From positions 3,087 to 38,523 of the forward strand of contig NZJW01000016.1 of the NCBI GenBank assembly GCA_002692055.1: a stretch of 35,437 nucleotides of DNA. Reading direction: 5' to 3'. The translations under genes and the position numbers were made by a program. Every line of letters starts with the position of its first letter. The first letter of the stretch is position 1. Positions 30,350-35,437 of this stretch are shown one piece after another. Source of the stretch: Candidatus Pelagibacter sp. Its GTDB lineage: Bacteria; Pseudomonadota; Alphaproteobacteria; Pelagibacterales; Pelagibacteraceae. Below the pieces are notes generated by a model that ran no database searches, was not told where the DNA came from, and worked only from the letters and a program-made list of their open reading frames with translations.

Positions 30350-32500
30350 GTGCCGAAAAAAAAGAAAAGAAAAGCTGTAAAAAAAACTAAAAAGAAAAAA
30401 GTATTTAAAAAAAGAAAAACTGTAAAAAAAACTAAAAAGAAAAAAGTATTTAAGAAAAGAAAAGCTGTAAAAAAAACTAAAAAGAAAAAAGTATTTAAAA
30501 AAAGAAAAACTGTAAAAAAAGCTAAAAAGAAAAACGTATCTAAAAAAAATAAAATTAATAAAGTTAATAGCAAAATATTTAAAGTACAGTCTAATTGGGC
30601 AAAGCAAGCTCTAATAAATAGAAGTGGATATGAAAAAAAATATTTACAATCTATTAATAACAATGAAGCTTTTTGGGCTGATGAAGGAAAAAGAATTGAT
30701 TGGATAAAACCTTATTCTAAAATTAAGGATGTAACATATAGTAAAGAAAAAGTTGATATAAAATGGTTTTACGATGGAACGCTAAATGTTTCGTATAACT
30801 GCATTGATCGCCACTTACCTCATAAAGCAAATGACACGGCAATAATTTTTGAAGGAGATGAGCCAACTGTCGATCGTAAGATTAGTTATCAAGAACTTAA
30901 GGATGAAGTTTGTAAACTCGCAAATGGATTAAAGAATATAGGTGTTCAAAAGGGTGATAGAGTAACAATCTATATGCCGATGGTACCACAAGCAGTTTAT
31001 TCTATGCTTGCCTGTGCTAGAATTGGAGCAGTACATTCGGTCGTCTTTGGTGGGTTCTCTGCCGAATCACTTGCTGGAAGAATCATAGATTGTAAATCTG
31101 AGTTTGTAATCACTGCAGATCAAGGAGTGCGGGGCGCCAAAACTATTCCTTTAAAAAATACTACTGATGAAGCCCTTGAAAAATGTCCAGACATAAAAAA
31201 ATGTGTTGTTTTAAAACATACAGGTGCGGATATAAAAATGAATGAAGGGATAGATGTTTGGTATCATGACATTACTGATAACGCTTCAATAGAGTGCGAA
31301 CCAGAAGAAATGGGTGCAGAGGATCCTTTATTTATTCTTTATACTTCTGGATCAACTGGTAAACCTAAAGGCGTACTTCATACAAGTGGTGGCTATTTAG
31401 TTTACGCGTCAATGACACATAAATATATTTTTAATTACGAAGAGGGCGACGTGTATTGGTGTACTGCTGATGTGGGCTGGGTGACTGGTCATAGTTACAT
31501 TGTTTATGGACCCCTTTCAAACGGCGCAACTACATTGGTTTTTGAAGGTGTGCCGACATACCCTGATGCTGGACGTTTTTGGGATGTTTGTGATAAGCAC
31601 AAAGTGAATATTTTTTATACCGCCCCAACAGCTCTAAGAGCTCTCATGAGAGAAGGGAATGCTCTTGTTGAAAGATCTAGTAGAGAATCAATTAAAATTC
31701 TTGGTAGTGTTGGTGAGCCAATTAATCCTGAAGCTTGGTTATGGTATCATAAAGTAGTTGGAAACTCGCGTTGTCCAATCGTTGATACTTGGTGGCAAAC
31801 CGAGACTGGTGGAATTTTAATCTCTCCTCAACCTGGAGCAATAGACTTAAAACCTGGATCAGCTACGAAACCTTTTTATGGAATACAGCCAGCAATAGTA
31901 GATGAAAAAGGTAGGGAGCTAGAAGGCGCTTGTGAAGGAAGATTATGCATGAAAGCTTCTTGGCCTGGACAAATGAGATCAGTTTATGGTGATCATCAAA
32001 GATTTATTGATACATACTTTTCAACAGTTAATGGAATGTATTTTACCGGTGATGGATGCAGAAGAGATAAGGACGGATATTATTGGATTACAGGTCGGGT
32101 TGATGATGTAATTATTGTATCAGGACATAACCTCGGAACGGCAGAAATTGAAAGTGCATTCGTTGCACATGCAAAAGTAGCTGAAGCTGCTGTTGTTGGC
32201 TATCCACATGATATAAAAGGGAATGGTTTATACTGTTATGTCACACTTAATGCTGGAGAAGAAGGATCTGAAGAATTAACTAAAGAGTTAAAACAATGGG
32301 TTAGAAAAAATATAGGACCACTGGCTACACCAGATTTAATACACTTTACTCCGGGACTTCCGAAAACAAGATCGGGTAAGATTATGCGACGTATCTTGAG
32401 AAAAGTTGCAGAAAATGATTATAGTAATCTAGGAGATACATCTACATTAGCTGATCCCACTGTTGTAGATAGCTTAGTAGTTAACAGATTAAATAAATAG
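30350..32500 (+). CDS. acs: acetyl-CoA synthetase with lysine-rich N-terminal repeat extension
   Basis: Acs activates acetate to acetyl-CoA through acetyl-AMP. The 716-residue product is longer than usual Acs proteins (about 650) because of a basic N-terminal extension of about 75 residues. It begins [10 protein letters not shown] and contains four 15-residue repeats (see 30365-30544). The enzyme body starts near [18 protein letters not shown] and has the adenylate motif [11 protein letters not shown] (331-341), WWQTETGG (about 480), [20 protein letters not shown] and SGKIMRR with the acetylation-target Lys677. I trust the GTG start because AAAGGAG lies 6 bases upstream and no in-frame ATG, GTG or TTG with a ribosome site lies between the repeats and the enzyme. 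It follows the EVE gene by 18 bases. Confidence 0.95.
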   Translation: MPKKKKRKAVKKTKKKKVFKKRKTVKKTKKKKVFKKRKAVKKTKKKKVFKKRKTVKKAKKKNVSKKNKINKVNSKIFKVQSNWAKQALINRSGYEKKYLQSINNNEAFWADEGKRIDWIKPYSKIKDVTYSKEKVDIKWFYDGTLNVSYNCIDRHLPHKANDTAIIFEGDEPTVDRKISYQELKDEVCKLANGLKNIGVQKGDRVTIYMPMVPQAVYSMLACARIGAVHSVVFGGFSAESLAGRIIDCKSEFVITADQGVRGAKTIPLKNTTDEALEKCPDIKKCVVLKHTGADIKMNEGIDVWYHDITDNASIECEPEEMGAEDPLFILYTSGSTGKPKGVLHTSGGYLVYASMTHKYIFNYEEGDVYWCTADVGWVTGHSYIVYGPLSNGATTLVFEGVPTYPDAGRFWDVCDKHKVNIFYTAPTALRALMREGNALVERSSRESIKILGSVGEPINPEAWLWYHKVVGNSRCPIVDTWWQTETGGILISPQPGAIDLKPGSATKPFYGIQPAIVDEKGRELEGACEGRLCMKASWPGQMRSVYGDHQRFIDTYFSTVNGMYFTGDGCRRDKDGYYWITGRVDDVIIVSGHNLGTAEIESAFVAHAKVAEAAVVGYPHDIKGNGLYCYVTLNAGEEGSEELTKELKQWVRKNIGPLATPDLIHFTPGLPKTRSGKIMRRILRKVAENDYSNLGDTSTLADPTVVDSLVVNRLNK
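30365..30544 (+). repeat. four 45-base tandem repeats in acs coding a lysine-rich tail
   Basis: Four contiguous in-frame units at 30365-30409, 30410-30454, 30455-30499 and 30500-30544. The consensus product is KRK(A/T)[11 protein letters not shown], alternating Ala and Thr at position 4 (A,T,A,T), which suggests that a 90-base doublet was duplicated. The last unit is diverged ([10 protein letters not shown]). The plus strand is almost pure purine over this stretch. The composition resembles the basic tails of H1-like or AlgP-like bacterial proteins. Confidence 0.92.
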
Positions 32501-32668
32501 CTAGAAATCATATACAATTCCTTTTTTTTCCCAGTCGCCATATCTGGTTGGTTCAAGGCCCGCAGGCCCGTTGACTTCCTTAATTGCTTTAATATTTTTT
32601 TTGTTTTTATTGCGTAATTTTGCTTCAGCAAGAGCTTCTTTGGCAATTTTTTTTAAATCTTTTTTCAT
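32501..32668 (-). CDS. SDHAF4-like succinate dehydrogenase assembly factor (DUF1674), 55 residues
   Basis: Found by reading the gap behind acs. The 55-residue product starts MKKDLKKIAKEALAEAK and ends with the DUF1674 signature GPAGLEPTRYGDWEKKGIVY-DF. Homologues (SdhAF4/Sdh8) bind the flavinated SdhA subunit and help complete complex II. No sdh genes are nearby. Its TAG stop (32501-32503) directly abuts the acs TAG (32498-32500), so two convergent genes end back to back with no base between. A longer ORF on the same strand in another frame (32419-32646) is a shadow. Confidence 0.9.
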   Translation of the reverse strand: MKKDLKKIAKEALAEAKLRNKNKKNIKAIKEVNGPAGLEPTRYGDWEKKGIVYDF

Positions 32669-32701
32669 TACAATTATTTAATATATTATTATAATGAACT
32701 T

Positions 32702-33214
32702 GTGAAAGATTTTATTCAAACAATGATTAAACCTGATTGGGATGATAATCCCAAGAAGGAAGAAATTTTATATGCAGCAAACCTTTTAGAAATAGGTGAA
32801 TTTCAGTTTCTACAATTAGCTTATAAAAATTGGTATAATGAAGAGTTGCCAGAAAAGCTAATACATACAATTTTTAGAAATTATACTATTAGAAATATAA
32901 TACCGGGGTGGGCAAGACACTATGCCAGAACAATTGCACATCTTGATAAGACAAACCAATTAGATCCTCTTGATCCAAAATATCACGTTTATGACAGAGA
33001 ATTTGGAAAACCAATTGGTAGTAAAGGATTAGAGAGGTTTGTGCTTGTAAGCTTAAGTATAACTACTTTTTTTTTATTTGCGTTTTATATGGCAATTATT
33101 ACCGTAGATGAGCCCACTGATTTATTGCCACCTTATTTTGAGAAAAAAAATATATTCCCGGAACAATATAAACAATTACCAAAACCAATAAAAAAAAATA
33201 AAAGGGAAATATAA
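32702..33214 (+). CDS. conserved-looking protein of unknown function with one membrane helix
   Basis: A 170-residue protein that I do not recognise. It begins at GTG 32702. The first 110 residues are soluble, with an aromatic-rich stretch (FQFLQLAYKNWYNEELPEKL) and RNIIPGWARHYARTI, then one membrane helix (about 115-136, VLVSLSITTFFLFAFYMAII) and a Pro/Lys-rich tail (YEKKNIFPEQYKQLP region). This topology suggests a cytoplasmic N-terminal domain. It is 1 base from the next gene, so the pair is probably coupled. Only 33 bases separate it from the divergent SDHAF4 gene. Confidence 0.8.
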   Translation: MKDFIQTMIKPDWDDNPKKEEILYAANLLEIGEFQFLQLAYKNWYNEELPEKLIHTIFRNYTIRNIIPGWARHYARTIAHLDKTNQLDPLDPKYHVYDREFGKPIGSKGLERFVLVSLSITTFFLFAFYMAIITVDEPTDLLPPYFEKKNIFPEQYKQLPKPIKKNKREI

Positions 33215-33215
33215 A

Positions 33216-33416
33216 ATGTTTAATGTTCCAAAAGAATATGAAGATCTAATAAATATTATTTTTTTATTTGTAACAGCTTTTATTGCTTACCACGGATTAA
33301 CACACAGAAACGCAGATGGGCAAAGTAATTGGGTTCATTTGTTATTTGGATGTATTGCAGCAGTTTACTTTTTTTTAGTACTATTTAAAGACGTGCTAAA
33401 AGTTATATCCTTTTAA
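33216..33416 (+). CDS. small membrane protein (66 residues), unknown function
   Basis: A 66-residue protein with two hydrophobic segments (about 10-25 and 42-62) separated by a polar loop, THRNADGQSNWVH. I do not recognise a family. It directly follows the 170-residue membrane protein, so the two may form a complex. Its TAA stop overlaps the stop of the convergent TPR gene (bases TTAA at 33413-33416). Confidence 0.7.
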   Translation: MFNVPKEYEDLINIIFLFVTAFIAYHGLTHRNADGQSNWVHLLFGCIAAVYFFLVLFKDVLKVISF

Positions 33417-34033
33417 AGCTTACCTGGTTTATGCATTCTTTGCTCTTCATCAACTTCAGGTAATCTTAAAACTCTTTTTTCTAATGGTAATTGTAACTGT
33501 TCGTAAATATATTGTGCTCGATCTCTAACTGACGATGGTTTATTTATCATATAGATAATTTTGTGACCTAAACCTGGACCAGCTACTGCTTCGTGATCTA
33601 TTTCTAAAGCTTTAATATAATCTTTTAGCGCTTCCTCATATTGTTCTTTTCTGTCTTTAATAATCCCCCTGTTTGCAAATGCTGCTGCTAATGTACCTTT
33701 GCCAGTTAAATCATCGTCTTTTAAATTTTTATTTAGAAATTCTATTAATGACGTGAGTTCTTTTTCTGCAATTTGATATTCTTTTTTATTTATATAAACT
33801 AGAGCTTTACACATCATCGCTCCACGATGTTTTGGATTTTTTTTTAATGCAATATTTGCTTCATCAATAGCTTGATCCCACAACTTATCTTTTAACCTTT
33901 GGTCACAAATTTGTGTTTCATAATCACCAGGAGGTCTATCCATAAAAGATTTGACTATCATCCAAACCGTGAACATGACAAAAGTAGAAATTCCACAAAT
34001 AATTACAAATCTTTTTAAAATTCTAGGATTCAT
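33413..34033 (-). CDS. tetratricopeptide repeat protein, membrane-anchored
   Basis: From the chosen ATG (34033) this is a 206-residue protein with one N-terminal membrane helix (about 7-27) and TPR-like helices in the body: KLWDQAIDEANIALKKNPKH and EEALKDYIKALEIDHEA are the clearest TPR units. The protein ends in a charged tail (VDEEQRMHKPGKL). In-frame ATGs exist at 34078 and between; 34033 is preferred since it lies just after the upstream gene's stop (34041) and gives a standard short basic N-terminus, though no Shine-Dalgarno marks it. TPRs mediate protein contacts; the partner is unknown. The neighbouring gene order suggests a link with the 79-residue membrane protein. Confidence 0.8.
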   Translation of the reverse strand: MNPRILKRFVIICGISTFVMFTVWMIVKSFMDRPPGDYETQICDQRLKDKLWDQAIDEANIALKKNPKHRGAMMCKALVYINKKEYQIAEKELTSLIEFLNKNLKDDDLTGKGTLAAAFANRGIIKDRKEQYEEALKDYIKALEIDHEAVAGPGLGHKIIYMINKPSSVRDRAQYIYEQLQLPLEKRVLRLPEVDEEQRMHKPGKL

Positions 34034-34040
34034 TTTATTA

Positions 34041-34280
34041 CTAAAATACATTTTGAACATATAAATAACTAAAAACAAATGATAATAAAATTGATGTAAA
34101 TTTTGCTCTTTTATTTAGTTTAGTTTCAATTTCATTGTCTAAATCATTTTTATCAGTATTATCTTTAAAATATTTTTTCATATATAATTGATATAAAATT
34201 TTTTTTATTGGAAAATAAAGCGCAGCAAATAATGCTAAGGTCCATATGGGTTGATAGAATGTTTTATACAATTCAAGCAT
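34041..34280 (-). CDS. small membrane protein (79 residues), unknown function
   Basis: A 79-residue protein with hydrophobic segments near both ends (about 11-25 and 62-76) and a charged middle (KDNTDKNDLDNEIETKLNKR) that may form a coiled or helical loop in the cytoplasm. I recognise no family. It precedes the TPR gene with a short gap or overlap depending on that gene's start. Its upstream region is shared, in divergent orientation, with the symporter gene 213 bases away. Confidence 0.65.
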   Translation of the reverse strand: MLELYKTFYQPIWTLALFAALYFPIKKILYQLYMKKYFKDNTDKNDLDNEIETKLNKRAKFTSILLSFVFSYLYVQNVF

Positions 34281-34411
34281 ACAACCATAGGTATCACTTT
34301 AAAGTTTTTTTTTAAAATATAAAAAACCCAATAAATTCGAGAGAATTCTATTTGCAATGCAACAGTAATGGCCCTTTTATTGAAAGTTTAGTCTTAATTA
34401 TCAAGCTAAAA

Positions 34412-34487
34412 TATTATAAATTCAACAGTTGTTGTTAGTTAGTTTAACTAGCAACGTTACATGTAACAATAAACTAAACAAAGGGGG
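34412..34487 (+). promoter_or_regulatory. symporter gene promoter candidate and structured leader
   Basis: The 212-base gap between 34280 and 34493 holds, in order: a possible -10 (TATTAT 34412-34417 or TATAAA 34415-34420, no clear -35); a 10-bp stem-loop at 34431-34455 (GTTGTTAGTT and AACTAGCAAC, one U-G pair, loop AGTTT); a perfect 12-bp palindrome GTTACATGTAAC at 34456-34467; and AAAGGGGGAAACC just before the TTG start. If transcription starts near 34425, the hairpin is at the very 5' end of the mRNA. The rest of the gap (34281-34411) is AT-rich with no ORF or RNA gene I can support. Confidence 0.5.
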
Positions 34488-34492
34488 AAACC

Positions 34493-35437
34493 TTGTCTGA
34501 AAAAGTACAATGGTTATTAGCGTTTGTGGTATTGTATTGGGTCTACTGTATTTATTGGGGATTCAAATCAGCACAAATGGCTAAAAGTGCTACCGATTAC
34601 TTCGTAGCTGGTCGTAGACTAGGGCTATGGGTATTCGTATTAGCAGCCACGGCAACATCTTTCTCTGGTTGGACCTTTATGGGTCACCCAGGTTTGATTT
34701 ACCGTGATGGTTTCCAATATGCATACGCTTCATTTTATGCAATCACAATTCCTTTTACGGGTGTGATGTTCTTAAAAAGGCAGTGGATATTAGGAAAACG
34801 ATTTGGTTATGTAACACCTGGTGAAATGCTTGCAGATTACTTTAAAGGTGATGGTGTAAGATATTTAACAGTGGTGATTGCATTATGTTTCTCAATTCCA
34901 TACTTAGGTTTACAGTTAGCAGCGTCTGGAAAATTATTTAACGTTTTATCAGATGGTCTTGTCACTGTAACTGCAGGTACATGGATCTTATCAGCAGTTG
35001 TGCTAATTTATGTGGCCTCTGGTGGATTAAGAGCCGTGGCGTATGTTGATACACTTCAGTGTATACTTCTTGCGTTCGGAATTGTAGCAGTAGGTTTTAT
35101 CGCATATGATCTAGTAGGCGGTTGGACTGCACTTAATCAGGGATTAGCAAAAGTAGCTTTAGTTAAAGGCACCAAGTGGGGAGTAACTCCAGGTGATGGA
35201 TACTCGGCTTATCTGGCTATTCCTGGCGTAATTCAATTTACAGCAGGTTTAGGTAAAGAAACTCCTGTTGGTGGATTATGGACGGGTGTAATGGTGTTAA
35301 CTTATATGTTTGCTCTTATGGGTATTCATTCTGCACCAGCATTCTCTATGTGGTCTTTCAGTAACAAAGATCCAAGACCTTTTGCACCACAACAAGTTTG
35401 GGCATCGTCTTTTGGAATTGGAGCAATCCTTTTCTTC
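34493..35437 (+). CDS. sodium:solute symporter (SSS/SLC5 family), 3' end outside the window
   Basis: 315 codons of a polytopic symporter are visible, ending in frame at the window edge. It starts at TTG 34493 with a strong G5 ribosome site 5 bases upstream (AAGGGGGAAACC). SSS features are the first helix VLYWVYCIYWGFKSAQ, then DYFVAGRRLGLWVFVLAATA, TSFSGWTFMGHPGLIYRDGF (the conserved SSxFxGxPG-like region), YVTPGEMLADYF, and SGGLRAVAYVDTLQC in helix 5, with the classic GGLxAVxxTDxxQ motif. The substrate is unknown; neighbours give no hint. By eye the gene is richer in G+C than its neighbours, as often seen for highly expressed transporters. A downstream in-frame ATG would remove the first helix. 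Confidence 0.92.
   Translation, partial: MSEKVQWLLAFVVLYWVYCIYWGFKSAQMAKSATDYFVAGRRLGLWVFVLAATATSFSGWTFMGHPGLIYRDGFQYAYASFYAITIPFTGVMFLKRQWILGKRFGYVTPGEMLADYFKGDGVRYLTVVIALCFSIPYLGLQLAASGKLFNVLSDGLVTVTAGTWILSAVVLIYVASGGLRAVAYVDTLQCILLAFGIVAVGFIAYDLVGGWTALNQGLAKVALVKGTKWGVTPGDGYSAYLAIPGVIQFTAGLGKETPVGGLWTGVMVLTYMFALMGIHSAPAFSMWSFSNKDPRPFAPQQVWASSFGIGAILFF

Noticed and set aside
30365..30544. Regular 45-base repeats considered as a CRISPR-like array
   Set aside because: The units are contiguous, in frame with acs and have no spacers between them.
30317..30663. Two Phe-rich open frames on the minus strand opposite the start of acs
   Set aside because: They are the complement of the lysine-rich repeats (AAA/AAG read backwards as TTT/CTT) and have no ribosome site or family.
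32419..32646. 75-residue minus-strand ORF at the end of acs
   Set aside because: It overlaps acs and the SDHAF4 gene in another frame; only the 55-residue frame carries the PTRYGDWEKKG signature.
1..35437. tRNA, rRNA, insertion sequences, integrase or phage genes
   Set aside because: None of the gaps is large enough or shows the needed motifs, and no transposase or integrase motif was seen in any frame.

Overview
The window is strongly AT-rich (about 30% G+C judged by eye, not computed) and extremely compact. Its families (CcmCEFGH System I cytochrome c maturation, HspQ, IalB, DUF2794, DUF3108, DUF2256, the SDHAF4/DUF1674 assembly factor, tripartite TRAP transport) point to an oligotrophic marine alphaproteobacterium, most likely Pelagibacterales (SAR11) or a similarly streamlined neighbour. 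I see no tRNA, rRNA, insertion sequence, prophage or CRISPR array.

Layout. 1-934 (+): the 3' end of ftsY, then a CsaA-like tRNA-binding protein. 924-7444 (-): a TRAP transporter (dctP, an intergenic hairpin, dctQ, dctM), then an amidase, a 60-residue membrane protein, an EamA exporter and an alpha/beta hydrolase. 7497-15253 (-): a 2-hydroxyacid/glyoxylate block: a PagL-like outer-membrane protein, an FMN 2-hydroxyacid dehydrogenase, an aminotransferase, glcD-glcE-glcF and a D-2-hydroxyacid dehydrogenase broken by a poly-A frameshift. 15292-19632 (-): ccmC-ccmE-ccmF-ccmG-ccmH and a Nudix gene; ccmF and ccmH are each frameshifted at a homopolymer. 19673-19731 holds a long isolated RNA-like stem-loop. 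19791-28764: short housekeeping units (hspQ, a DUF3108 protein, yciB-DUF2794-DUF2256, BI-1, terC, a Tas-like aldo/keto reductase, an IalB-like protein, argG, a PsiE-like protein, folD-yggT-mscS). 28832-32500 (+): tsaD, an EVE-domain gene and acetyl-CoA synthetase. 32501-34280: the SDHAF4 gene and four small poorly known genes. 34493-35437 (+): the 5' part of a sodium:solute symporter gene with a structured leader.

How the genes may work together. GlcDEF oxidises glycolate to glyoxylate. The aminotransferase could carry glyoxylate towards glycine, the D-2-hydroxyacid dehydrogenase would interconvert glyoxylate and glycolate (or hydroxypyruvate and glycerate), and the FMN enzyme would oxidise L-lactate or another 2-hydroxyacid. 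The adjacent TRAP system resembles the 2-oxoacid/lactate type, so uptake and oxidation of small hydroxy or keto acids is a plausible joint role.

Most unusual points: (i) acetyl-CoA synthetase starts with about 75 extra residues containing four 15-residue lysine-rich repeats; (ii) a 13-bp stem hairpin upstream of ccmC has a loop that on the minus strand reads as two CCC-containing anti-Shine-Dalgarno-like blocks; (iii) dctP and the symporter share a leader design of an inverted repeat followed by G5A3-4; (iv) three genes are frameshifted at A9-A12 runs while equally long runs elsewhere are intact; (v) convergent genes share or abut stop codons, and one divergent pair shares start-codon bases. 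Two short genes (DUF2256, SDHAF4) were found by reading the gaps.
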